A DNA stretch of 64,000 nucleotides from Thermomonas aquatica (lineage in GTDB: Bacteria; Pseudomonadota; Gammaproteobacteria; Xanthomonadales; Xanthomonadaceae). Under the pieces are notes generated by a model. The model was not told the origin of the DNA and did not search any database. It worked only from the letters and a program-made list of their open reading frames with translations. Both the position numbers and the translations under genes were made by a program. The stretch covers positions 806,001 through 870,000 of the forward strand of contig NZ_CP040871.1 of the NCBI RefSeq assembly GCF_006337105.1. The letters run 5' to 3'. Each line of letters starts with the position of its first letter. Position 1 is the stretch's first letter. Of this stretch, positions 29,133 to 43,520 are shown piece after piece.

Positions 29133-29618
29133 ATGATGCTGACCATGGCGGACATCGGCTTCGACGATGCCGCCGCCCTGCTCCATCGCCACGGCCTGAC
29201 CCTGCTGCGCGTCGCCGACGGCGAACCGATTCCCGGCAGCTACTGGGGCGAACGCGAGGCCGGCATCATCGGCACCTCGGTGTATGCGCGCGGCGACACG
29301 CCGGTGCATTCGCTGCTGCACGAAGCCGGCCACCTGATCGTGCTGCCGCCGGAGCGCCGCGCCGCCGTGCATACCGACGCCACCGATTCCATCGAGGAAG
29401 AGAACGCGGTCTGCGTGCTGCAGGCGCTGCTGGCCGATGCCCTGCCCGGCGTCGGCCTCGCGCGCGTGCTGGCCGACATGGATGCCTGGGGCTACACCTT
29501 CCGGCTCGGCTCGGCCGCCGCCTATGTCGAGCACGATGCCGACGATGCGTGGGCCTGGCTGCAGGCGCACGGCCTGATCGACGGCCAGCGCGCACTGCTG
29601 TTCCCCACCGGCGCCTAG
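29133..29618 (+). CDS. Putative small metalloprotease-like protein (161 aa)
   Basis: The central motif VHSLLHEAGHLIVLPPE carries H-E-x-x-H, a zinc-binding motif, followed by an acidic helix (DSIEEENAVCVLQALL). No signal peptide, so cytoplasmic. Similar small proteins without a known substrate occur in the Xanthomonadaceae. Three ATG codons in frame (29133, 29136, 29145) make the start uncertain; the last gives MADIGFDDAAALL. Confidence 0.7.
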   Translation: MMLTMADIGFDDAAALLHRHGLTLLRVADGEPIPGSYWGEREAGIIGTSVYARGDTPVHSLLHEAGHLIVLPPERRAAVHTDATDSIEEENAVCVLQALLADALPGVGLARVLADMDAWGYTFRLGSAAAYVEHDADDAWAWLQAHGLIDGQRALLFPTGA

Positions 29619-29712
29619 GCGGCCGCGGCCGGGGCCTGGCGCTTCACTTGCGGCCGTCGGCGAACACGGTAGCCTTGCCGTTCCTGCGCATCGCGCCGTC
29701 GAGGTACGTCCC

Positions 29713-31701
29713 GTGAAGCTACGCCCCGCCCTGCTCGCCCTTGCCATCGCCGGCAGCCTCGGCCTTGCCGCCTGCAAGCGCGAGCCCGCCGCCACGGCCG
29801 CCGCGGGCGCCGCGCCGCCGGCCGGCGAAACCGCCGACCAGTTCATCGCCCGCGTCAACGACGAATACCGCAAGAGCTACGCGGAGCTGACCTCGGCGCA
29901 GTGGCTGTCCAACACCTACATCAACAGCGACACCGAGATGCTGGCGGCCAAGGCCAACGAACGCTGGCTGTCGCAGCTCAACGGCTGGATCGAGCAGTCC
30001 AAGCGCTTCGACGGCCAGAAGCTGTCGCCCGAAACGGCGCGCGCGATCAAGCTGCTCAAGCTGATGACCGCGATGCCGGCGCCGAAGGACCCGAAGAAGC
30101 TGGAAGAGCTGACCCAGATCGCGACCCGCATGGAAGGCATGTACGGCTCCGGCAGCTACTGCAAGGGCGATGGCGATGCCAAGAGCTGCCGCGACATCGG
30201 CCAGCTCAGCGAAGTGCTGGCCAAGAGCCGCGACTACGACGCACAGCTGGATGCCTGGCAGGGCTGGCACACGATCAGCCAGCCGATGCGCAAGGACTAC
30301 ATCCGCTTCGCCGAACTGGTCAACGAAGGCGCCAGGGAAATGGGCTTCGCCGACGCCGGCGAGATGTGGCGTTCCGGCTACGACATGAGCCCGGCCGAAC
30401 TGTCCGCCGAGACCGACCGCCTGTGGGACCAGGTCAAGCCGTTGTACGAACAGCTGCATTGCTATGCGCGCGGCAAGCTCGACGCCAAGTACGGCAAGGA
30501 CAAGGGCGAGGTCGCCGGCGGCATGCTGCCCGCGCACCTGATGGGCAACCTGTGGCAGCAGGACTGGGGCAACCTCTGGGACATGATGCAGCCCTACCCG
30601 GGCGCCGGCAGCCTCGACGTCAACTCGGCGCTGCGCGCCATCGCCCAGCAAGACCTGACGAGCGAACGCGCCAAGCCGGGTGCGCCGGGCGCATCCGCCG
30701 CGCAGCGCGAAGTGGATGCCGAACGCGCCGCCGCGCTGGCCACCGCCAAGAGAATGACCGAGCGCGCGCAGGACTTCTACGTCTCGCTCGGCATGCCCAA
30801 ACTGCCGCAGAGCTACTGGGAGAAGACCCAGTTCATCAAGCCGCGCGACCGCGACGTGGTCTGCCACGCCAGCGCCTGGGACATGAACATGGCCGGCGAC
30901 GTGCGCACCAAGATGTGCATCGTGCCCAACGAGGAAGAGCTGACCACGATCTACCACGAGCTCGGCCACATCTATTACGACCTCGCCTACAACAAGCAGC
31001 CGCCGCTGTTCCAGAACGCCGCGCACGACGGCTTCCACGAGGCGATCGGCGACACCATCGTGCTGGCGATGACGCCGAAGTACCTGGCCTCGGTCGGCCT
31101 GGTCGGCGAACAGCAGCAGAGCCGGGAGGCGCTGATCAACGCGCAGATGCGCATGGCCCTGGCCAAGGTCGCGTTCCTGCCGTTCGGCCTGATGATCGAC
31201 CGCTGGCGCTGGGGCGTGTTCGACGGCTCGATCAAGCCGGACAACTACAACAAGGCCTGGTGGGAACTGAAGGCGAAGTACCAGGGCGTGGCCCCGGTGA
31301 CCGCGCGCGGCGAGGACTTCTTCGATCCGGGCGCGAAGTACCACGTGCCGGGCAATACCCCGTACACCCGCTATTTCCTCTCGCACGTGCTGCAGTTCCA
31401 GTTCTACAAGGCCCTGTGCGATGCCTCCGGCTACAAGGGCCCGCTGTACGAATGCAGCTTCTACGGCAACAAGGAAGCCGGCAAGAAGTACTGGGCGATG
31501 CTGTCCAAGGGCGCCAGCCAGCCTTGGCAGGCCACGCTGAAGGAACTCGGCGGCGGCGAGAAGATGGACGCCTCCGCGGTGCTGGAATACTTCGCGCCGC
31601 TGCAGGCCTGGTTGAAGGAACAGAACGCGGGCAGCACCTGCGGCTGGAATGCGGCCGGCGCTGCCGTTGCGGCACCGGCACCGGCGCCGAAGGCAGGCTG
31701 A
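29713..31701 (+). CDS. M2-family peptidyl-dipeptidase, ACE-like lipoprotein (662 aa)
   Basis: Dipeptidyl carboxypeptidase that removes C-terminal dipeptides. The zinc site is TIYHELGHIYYDLAY near residue 415, with the third ligand in HEAIGD about 25 residues on. The signal peptide has lipobox LAAC (Cys at residue 21), so it is lipid-anchored, unlike animal enzymes. An M2 homologue is known from Xanthomonas axonopodis and has about the same length. GTG start. A T-rich hairpin follows. Confidence 0.95.
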   Translation: MKLRPALLALAIAGSLGLAACKREPAATAAAGAAPPAGETADQFIARVNDEYRKSYAELTSAQWLSNTYINSDTEMLAAKANERWLSQLNGWIEQSKRFDGQKLSPETARAIKLLKLMTAMPAPKDPKKLEELTQIATRMEGMYGSGSYCKGDGDAKSCRDIGQLSEVLAKSRDYDAQLDAWQGWHTISQPMRKDYIRFAELVNEGAREMGFADAGEMWRSGYDMSPAELSAETDRLWDQVKPLYEQLHCYARGKLDAKYGKDKGEVAGGMLPAHLMGNLWQQDWGNLWDMMQPYPGAGSLDVNSALRAIAQQDLTSERAKPGAPGASAAQREVDAERAAALATAKRMTERAQDFYVSLGMPKLPQSYWEKTQFIKPRDRDVVCHASAWDMNMAGDVRTKMCIVPNEEELTTIYHELGHIYYDLAYNKQPPLFQNAAHDGFHEAIGDTIVLAMTPKYLASVGLVGEQQQSREALINAQMRMALAKVAFLPFGLMIDRWRWGVFDGSIKPDNYNKAWWELKAKYQGVAPVTARGEDFFDPGAKYHVPGNTPYTRYFLSHVLQFQFYKALCDASGYKGPLYECSFYGNKEAGKKYWAMLSKGASQPWQATLKELGGGEKMDASAVLEYFAPLQAWLKEQNAGSTCGWNAAGAAVAAPAPAPKAG

Positions 31702-31724
31702 ACGCCCGCTCCCGCGCCGCGATC

Positions 31725-31755
31725 GAAGGCCCGCCTCGCGGGCCTTCTTTTTTTT
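31725..31755 (+). terminator. Intrinsic terminator
   Basis: GAAGGCCCGC (31725-31734), loop CTC, GCGGGCCTTC (31738-31747), then eight T. Ends the M2 peptidase transcript. Confidence 0.9.
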
Positions 31756-31780
31756 CCCGATCCAGCGCAATACTGCCGGC

Positions 31781-32866
31781 ATGCACGAAGACCTCGCCCC
31801 GCAACCCGCCGCAACCGCCACCGCCCTGCCCGCGCGCTACTACGTCGAGCCGGCGATGGCCGGCATCGACCGCGAAGCCATCCTCGACCGCAGCTGGCAG
31901 CTGATCGCCCACGTCAGCCAGCTGCGCGATGCCGGCGACCACGTGGTCGCCGACCTCGGCGGCCTGCCGGTGATCGGCGTGCGCGGCGCCGACGGCGAGA
32001 TCCGCGTGTTCCACAACGTGTGCCGGCACCGCGCCGGCCCGATCGCGCAATGCGACGGGCTGGCCGCGAAATCGTTGCGCTGCCGCTACCACGGCTGGAA
32101 CTACGGCCTCGACGGCGTGCTCAAGTCGGCACCGGAAATGAAGGACGCGCTGGACTTCGACCCCGCCGGCGTGCGCCTGCCGCAGCTGGCGACGAAGGTC
32201 TGGCAGGGCATGCTGTTCGCCGCCGTCGATGAAGCCCATGCGCCCGACTTCGACGCCTTCGTCGCCGGCATCGATGCGCGCCTCGGCCCGGATCGCGGAC
32301 TCGAACATTACGGCGGCCACCATCGCGCCAGCTACGACATCGCCTGCAACTGGAAGGTGTACGTCGACAACTACCTCGAGGGCTACCACGTCCCGCACGT
32401 GCATCCCGGCCTGAACCGTCTGCTCGACTACCGCAGCTATCGCACCGAACTGGAACGCTGGCATTCGCTGCAATGGAGCCCGCTGGAAAGCGATGCCTCG
32501 CTGTACGGCAACGGCGATGCGCTGTACTACTGGCTGTGGCCCAACGCGATGCTCAACATCCTCCCCGGCCGCCTGCAGACCAACCGGGTGATCCCGCTGG
32601 GCGTGGATCGCTGCCGGGTGCTGTTCGACAGCTACTACGCGCTGGACGATGCCGGCCAGCCCGACCCGGTGAAGCGCGATGCGGACCTGGATTTCAGCGA
32701 CGAGGTGCAGCACGAGGACCTCGGCATCTGCGAGGACGTGCAGCGCGGCTTCGCTTCCGGCAGTTACGTGCCCGGTCGATTGAACCCGCTGCGCGAAACC
32801 GGCGTGCACCACTTCCACGAATTGCTGCGCGCTGCGTATCGCCAGAACGCCGAACCCATCGCCTAG
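31781..32866 (+). CDS. Rieske-type ring-hydroxylating oxygenase, alpha subunit (361 aa)
   Basis: The Rieske [2Fe-2S] ligands are visible as CRHRAGPIAQCDG (C-x-H at about residues 86-88) and CRYHGWNYGLDG (C-x2-H). The catalytic domain has the mononuclear iron motif DNYLEGYHVPHVH. It hydroxylates or demethylates a small substrate with electrons from a reductase, but no reductase or ferredoxin gene lies nearby. ATG 31781 follows the terminator; the longer frame starts within the previous gene. Confidence 0.9.
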   Translation: MHEDLAPQPAATATALPARYYVEPAMAGIDREAILDRSWQLIAHVSQLRDAGDHVVADLGGLPVIGVRGADGEIRVFHNVCRHRAGPIAQCDGLAAKSLRCRYHGWNYGLDGVLKSAPEMKDALDFDPAGVRLPQLATKVWQGMLFAAVDEAHAPDFDAFVAGIDARLGPDRGLEHYGGHHRASYDIACNWKVYVDNYLEGYHVPHVHPGLNRLLDYRSYRTELERWHSLQWSPLESDASLYGNGDALYYWLWPNAMLNILPGRLQTNRVIPLGVDRCRVLFDSYYALDDAGQPDPVKRDADLDFSDEVQHEDLGICEDVQRGFASGSYVPGRLNPLRETGVHHFHELLRAAYRQNAEPIA

Positions 32867-32896
32867 CTGCACGCAAATCCAAGCGAGGAACGCCGC

Positions 32897-34207
32897 ATGA
32901 CCGATGCAAGCAATGAACCCCGGCCTGCGACGAAACCCCTAGGCTTGTGGATGTCCACTGCACTGGTCGTCGGCAGCATGATCGGCAGCGGCGTGTTCCT
33001 GCTGCCGGCCGCGCTGGCGCCGTACGGTGCCGCCAGCCTGATCGGATGGGCCATTGCCCTGTGTGGCGCACTGCTGCTGGCCGCGACCTTCGCCAAGCTG
33101 GCGGTGCATTGGCCGTGCACGGGCGGCCCGTATGCCTATGTGCGCCGTTCGTTCGGCGACGTCGCCGGCTTCGGCATCGCCTGGAGCTACTGGATCTCGA
33201 TCTGGTCGGGCCTGGCGGCGATCGCGGTCGCCTTCGCCGGCAGCATCGGCGCGATCTTCCCCGCATTGACCGCCACCCCGGTACGCGCGGCGACCTGCGC
33301 ACTCGTCGCGCTGTGGATCTGCACCTTCGTCAACCTGGCCGGGCTGCGCGAGGCCGGCCGCTTCCAGGTGCTGCTGACCGCGCTGAAACTGGTGCCGTTG
33401 CTGTTGTTCGGCCTGGTCGCGCTGTGGTTCGTCGATGCCCGCCACTACGTGCCGTTCAACCCCAGTGGCGACAGCCTGCCGGCGGTGGCGCACGCCACGG
33501 TGATCCTCACCATGTGGGCCTTGTGCGGCCTCGAGGTCGCCACCGTCCCGGCCGGGTCGATCCGCGATCCCGAGCGCACCATCCCGCGCGCCACCCTGCT
33601 GGGTACCCTGCTGGCCGGCGTTGCCACCATCCTGGCCTGCACCGTGGTGATCGGGCTGGTGCCGACCGACGTGCTCAAAGGGTCCGGTGCACCGATGGCC
33701 GAAGCCGCCGGGCGCGTCTGGGGGCCGGGCGTCGCATTCGGGATCGCGGTGTTGGCCGCGGTCTCCACCTTCGGCGCGATCAACGGCTGGGTGATGGTCT
33801 GTGCGCAGGTCTCGCTGGCCGCGGCCGGCGACGGCCTGTTCCCGCGCGCCTTCGCGCGTCTCGACCGCAACGGCACGCCCGTCTTCGGCATCCTCGTCGG
33901 CAGCGTGCTCGCCACCTTGCTGGTGATCGCCAGTTACAGCCGCTCGCTGGTGGAACTGTTCACCTTCATCCTGCTGATCTCGACCTCGGCGATCCTGCTG
34001 CCCTATGCCGCCAGCAGCGCCGCGTGGCTGCACAGCGGCGGCCGCAATGGCGGCCGGATCGTGGCCCTGCTGGCCTTGCTGTACAGCCTGTACGCATTGT
34101 CCGGGGCCGGCATCGAGGCGCTGGCCTGGGGCGCCGTGCTGCTGCTGGCCGGCCTGCCGGTCTACCTGTGGATGAAGCGCCGCCCGCTTCCAGTCGCCGG
34201 GGTATAA
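32897..34207 (+). CDS. APC-superfamily amino-acid permease (436 aa)
   Basis: Twelve membrane helices. The first span contains VVGSMIGSGVFLLPAA, the APC substrate-binding glycine motif, and helix 3 has GGPYAYVRRSFG. It resembles the AdiC/PotE branch (arginine:agmatine-like exchangers), but substrate specificity cannot be read. The stop TAA lies inside the -10 box TATAAT of the gcvP riboswitch transcript. Confidence 0.88.
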   Translation: MTDASNEPRPATKPLGLWMSTALVVGSMIGSGVFLLPAALAPYGAASLIGWAIALCGALLLAATFAKLAVHWPCTGGPYAYVRRSFGDVAGFGIAWSYWISIWSGLAAIAVAFAGSIGAIFPALTATPVRAATCALVALWICTFVNLAGLREAGRFQVLLTALKLVPLLLFGLVALWFVDARHYVPFNPSGDSLPAVAHATVILTMWALCGLEVATVPAGSIRDPERTIPRATLLGTLLAGVATILACTVVIGLVPTDVLKGSGAPMAEAAGRVWGPGVAFGIAVLAAVSTFGAINGWVMVCAQVSLAAAGDGLFPRAFARLDRNGTPVFGILVGSVLATLLVIASYSRSLVELFTFILLISTSAILLPYAASSAAWLHSGGRNGGRIVALLALLYSLYALSGAGIEALAWGAVLLLAGLPVYLWMKRRPLPVAGV

Positions 34208-34208
34208 T
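34203..34208 (+). promoter_or_regulatory. -10 box for the gcvP transcript
   Basis: TATAAT overlapping the permease stop codon, 10 bases upstream of the first paired element of the glycine riboswitch. The -35 match is weak. Confidence 0.6.
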
Positions 34209-34216
34209 TCCGCCCG

Positions 34217-34436
34217 CACGGTGGGAGAAGCGCGCGGGCCTTTCGGCCAGGCCGCGCTGCCGAAGGCGCAACCGCCCGGAATCGCTCAGGCCACAGACCG
34301 CCGTGTGACTACACTCTGGAGAGATCGGCACCGCACGGACGACGCGGTACCGGCGCCGAAGGGGCAAGAGGCCGCGCGGATCCCCTCCCCGCCCGCGCGC
34401 TTCCAAACTCTCAGGCAAAAGGACAGAGCGGGCATC
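34217..34436 (+). ncRNA. Tandem glycine riboswitch
   Basis: Two glycine aptamers in a row. The first runs from CGGTGGGAGAAGCGCGCGGG through GCCGAAGGCGCAACC and CGCTCAGGCCACAGACCG (about 34,217-34,309). The second runs from CTCTGGAGAGATCGG through GGCGCCGAAGGGGCAAGAGG and TCTCAGGCAAAAGGACAGAG (about 34,314-34,434). GGAGA...GCCGAAGG...CTCAGGCAAAAGGACAGA is the family signature. It precedes gcvP, so glycine should switch on its own breakdown. Confidence 0.95.
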
Positions 34437-34470
34437 CCTCTCACGCGCAATCGCGCTTCCGGATGCCGCC

Positions 34471-37407
<2,937 letters not shown>

Positions 37408-37436
37408 CCTCGCTTCGCCAACCAGGCACACCGAAG

Positions 37437-37459
37437 AGCCCCGCATCGCGGGGCTTTTT
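37437..37459 (+). terminator. Intrinsic terminator
   Basis: AGCCCCGC (37437-37444), ATC, GCGGGGCT (37448-37455), TTTTT. Ends gcvP. Confidence 0.9.
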
Positions 37460-37620
37460 CGCATCGGGGGCTGCCCGTGTTCCACGGGCATCGATTACCG
37501 TCTAGATTAGGCGGCAGGGCCGCCCTGCCACCCGTCCGGGGAGAGACGCCGGCAGGCAACCGCTCCGCGACGGCCGACACGGCCGCCGCCCATCGCCATT
37601 CGTCCCGGGGAGGGAGTTCC

Positions 37621-40506
37621 ATGCCTGCACATGCGATGCCGAATATCCGCCGTCTCAGCCTCGCCCTGCTCGCCGCAATGGCCATGCCGGCGATGGCCCA
37701 GCAATCCGACGCCACCGATACTGCGAGCAAGGTCAAGACCCTCGACCAGGTGACGGTCACCGGTTCGCGCATCAAGCGCGCCGAAATCGAGCAGTCGCTG
37801 CCGATCACCTCCTTCACCAAGGATCAGATCGATGCGGCTGGCATCACCTCCGCCGAACAGCTGCTGATGCAGCTCAACATCGCCGGCAACGGGTCCGACA
37901 ACCTGGCCAGCAATGGCGGCATCGTCAGCGAGGAACAACGGGGCAACAACGGCGTCTCCGGCGCCAACCTGCGTGGACAGGGCGCGGATGCGACGCTGGT
38001 ACTGCTCAACGGTCGCCGGGTGGCGACCCATGGACTGAAAGGCCGCGCTGTCGACCTCAACGCGATCCCGTTCGCCGCGATCGAACGGGTGGAGGTGCTG
38101 CGCGACGGCGCCTCGGCGATCTACGGCACCGACGCCATCGGCGGCGTGATCAACTTCATCACCAAGCGCGACTTCCAGGGCGCGCAGGTCTCCGCCTTCG
38201 TCGACTATACCGAGGCCGGTGGCGGCAACATCCAGCGCGGCAGCGTCCTGTTCGGCCATGGCGACCTCGACAAGGACGGCTGGAACGCCTTCGGCACGGT
38301 CAGCGTCAAGCGCAACACCATCCTGCGCGGCAGCGACCGCGATTTCTCCTATACGTTCCAGCCCGATCGCGGCCTCTCGCCGGATACCCGCGGCACGCCG
38401 TTCGCGACCGTGTTCAGTCTTGGCAGCACCGGCGTTGGCGCCAGCAGCATGTTGAAGAACGGGGTGCTGGAAGCGGGCAATCCGACCCGCCTCACTGCCG
38501 TCAACATCTTCAACCTGCCCGGCGCGGCGGGCTGCGAGGCCGCTGGCGACGACATGGGCCCTTATGCCTACCGCATCTGGAATTCGCCGGCCTCGAAGTA
38601 CGCCTGCGCCTGGGACTACCCCGCCGCCGCGGTGATCCAGCAACCACAGGACAGCGTGGACTTCATCGGTCGCGCCACGTTCCGCATCGGCAGTGGGCAC
38701 GAGGCTTACGTCGAACTGACCGCATCCAAGGTCGATGTCGCCAAGACCTTCGAGCCGAACCAGATCTCGTCCAGCACCAGCACCGCCGCCACGTCGCTGG
38801 GCCAGAGCACCTGGTATCCGCTCAATGCCACGACCAAGGCGACCTACGACGCGGTGTACAACGCGCTCGCCGGCTATTTCGGTGCCGGCCAGCTCAACTA
38901 CGGCGCGCCGATCGCCTACCGCTGGCGCTGCATGGCCTGCGGGCCGCGCCAGATCGAAACCACCACCAAGTCCTACCGCTTCGTCGCCGGCATCGGCGGC
39001 CTGATCGGCGACTGGAGCTACGACGCCGGCCTGACCCGCGGTTCCAGCAAGTCCGAGTCGATCCTGGGCAGCGGCTTCCACTACACCGATGCGCTGAAGG
39101 CGGCGCTCGGCAGCGGGCTGATCAACCCCTTCCTCGCCCCCGGGCAGGAGCAATCCGCCGCCGCGATGGCGGCGCTGGATGCGGCTTCGGCCCGGGGCGT
39201 GAAGCTCTACGGCGGCGAATCGCTGGTGACCTCGCTCGATGCCTCCATCTCCGGCGACCTCGGCTTCTTCCGCCTGCCCGGCGGCAACATCGCGATGGCC
39301 GCCGGCATCGACCTGCGCCGTGAGGAATTCCATTTCGACGGCGACCAGCGCAGCAACAAGCGCGCCGTGTTCAATGCGCCGTTCGACGATGCCAATGCAC
39401 TGGGCGACGTCAGCCGCGACATCCGTGCTGTCTACGTCGAGTTCCAGCTGCCGCTGTTCAAGCACTTCGACCTGAACCTGGCCGGCCGCTACGACGACTA
39501 CAGCGGCTTCGGCGGCACCAGCAACCCGAAGGTCTCGTTCAAGTACCAGCCGTTCGAATCGCTGCTGTTCCGCGGCGCGTACAGCACCGGCTTCAAGGTG
39601 CCGAACTTCAACCAGCTGTTCAACGGCATCAGCGAAGTGCAGTACGTCGGCCTCGACCTGGCCGACCCCGCGACCTGCCCGAGCGGCGTGGCCAATCCCA
39701 ACGTGGCCGGTTGCGAAGTGATCCGCCCGGTCGAACTGTTCGGCGGCAACCCCGGCCTCTCTCCCGAGGAATCCAGGCAGAAGAGCTTCGGCCTGGTGTA
39801 CTCGCCGATGTCGCAATTCAACATCGCCCTGGACTGGTGGGAGATCGAACGCGTCAACACCATCCGTTCCGCGCCTCGCGACGTGTTGATCCAGTACTAC
39901 GGCATCTTCCAGGACAACTGGATCCGCGAAGGCGGCGAGGTGGTGGCGATCGACCGCCGCTACATCAATTCCGGCGGCAGCCTGATGCGCGGCGTCGAGC
40001 TCGACGCCAACCTCAACGGAGAGGTGGCTGGCGGACGCTGGAACATCAACCTCAACGGCAGCCTGATCAACCTGTTCAAGACCAAAGCGCTCGAATCGCT
40101 GCCGTACAGCACCAACCTGGTCGGCAAGTACGTGCGCTACTACAACCTGCCGATCCGCTGGAAGCATTCGCTGACCTTCGGTTACACCCGCGGCAACTGG
40201 TCGCACAACCTCAGCCAGCTGCACCGCGACGGCTACTACGACGAACTGCCGCCCAGTGTGGCCAATGGCAGCTACATCCCGACCGGCTGGAAGCCGCGGG
40301 TGGACGGCTACACCACCTACGACTACAGCATCACCTGGAAGGGCATCCCGGACCTGAAGCTCGCCTTCGGCATCAAGAACCTGACCGACAAGGACCCGCC
40401 GTTCACCGCGCACCAGAACGACTTCGCCGCGGGTGCCGCGTGGGAAGCGCGCATCGCCGACCCGCGTGGCCGCGCCTACACGCTGCTGGCGGAATACAGC
40501 TTCTGA
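37621..40506 (+). CDS. TonB-dependent receptor (961 aa)
   Basis: Outer-membrane barrel that imports a ligand using TonB. A signal peptide (SLALLAAMAMPAMA, cut near residue 27) precedes the plug domain: TLDQVTVTGSRIKRAEIEQS, TLVLLNGRRVA and RVEVLRDGASAIYGTDAIGG. The last residue is Phe (LLAEYSF), as needed by BAM. The group is typical of Xanthomonas-type receptors for peptides or glycans; ligand unknown. I start at ATG 37621 with GGAGGGAG upstream. Confidence 0.93.
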   Translation: MPAHAMPNIRRLSLALLAAMAMPAMAQQSDATDTASKVKTLDQVTVTGSRIKRAEIEQSLPITSFTKDQIDAAGITSAEQLLMQLNIAGNGSDNLASNGGIVSEEQRGNNGVSGANLRGQGADATLVLLNGRRVATHGLKGRAVDLNAIPFAAIERVEVLRDGASAIYGTDAIGGVINFITKRDFQGAQVSAFVDYTEAGGGNIQRGSVLFGHGDLDKDGWNAFGTVSVKRNTILRGSDRDFSYTFQPDRGLSPDTRGTPFATVFSLGSTGVGASSMLKNGVLEAGNPTRLTAVNIFNLPGAAGCEAAGDDMGPYAYRIWNSPASKYACAWDYPAAAVIQQPQDSVDFIGRATFRIGSGHEAYVELTASKVDVAKTFEPNQISSSTSTAATSLGQSTWYPLNATTKATYDAVYNALAGYFGAGQLNYGAPIAYRWRCMACGPRQIETTTKSYRFVAGIGGLIGDWSYDAGLTRGSSKSESILGSGFHYTDALKAALGSGLINPFLAPGQEQSAAAMAALDAASARGVKLYGGESLVTSLDASISGDLGFFRLPGGNIAMAAGIDLRREEFHFDGDQRSNKRAVFNAPFDDANALGDVSRDIRAVYVEFQLPLFKHFDLNLAGRYDDYSGFGGTSNPKVSFKYQPFESLLFRGAYSTGFKVPNFNQLFNGISEVQYVGLDLADPATCPSGVANPNVAGCEVIRPVELFGGNPGLSPEESRQKSFGLVYSPMSQFNIALDWWEIERVNTIRSAPRDVLIQYYGIFQDNWIREGGEVVAIDRRYINSGGSLMRGVELDANLNGEVAGGRWNINLNGSLINLFKTKALESLPYSTNLVGKYVRYYNLPIRWKHSLTFGYTRGNWSHNLSQLHRDGYYDELPPSVANGSYIPTGWKPRVDGYTTYDYSITWKGIPDLKLAFGIKNLTDKDPPFTAHQNDFAAGAAWEARIADPRGRAYTLLAEYSF

Positions 40507-40533
40507 CATCCCGCGCTGGCAACGCACGAAAAA

Positions 40534-40560
40534 CGAAGGCCCCGCACTGCGGGGCCTTCG
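40534..40560. terminator. Bidirectional terminator hairpin
   Basis: CGAAGGCCCCGC and GCGGGGCCTTCG form a perfect 12-bp stem. On the minus strand it is followed by TTTTT, so it serves the aminopeptidase gene best, between two converging genes. Confidence 0.85.
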
Positions 40561-40581
40561 CGTTCCACGGAGCCGGCTGGA

Positions 40582-43248
<2,667 letters not shown>

Positions 43249-43520
43249 GGGATGTCCTTGGCTTGGGTCTTGGGGATGCGCGGGCGCGGACGGCCCGCAT
43301 GACCGCCGATCATCGCGACCACGCATGGGGGACGACACCGCCGGAAGTCACGACCTGCGCACGAAAACCGGGCGCCCCGCGCTCCCGGGCCTCCTGAACA
43401 CGCGAATGCATGACCAAAGTCATGCCGCTGGTGCGCCGCCGCCCGCAGGCCAATGGCCGCGTGGCCGGCAGCGTTGCGTTTGCCCCGTATGCACGCACAT
43501 GCACCCTGCGAGGATCCGCC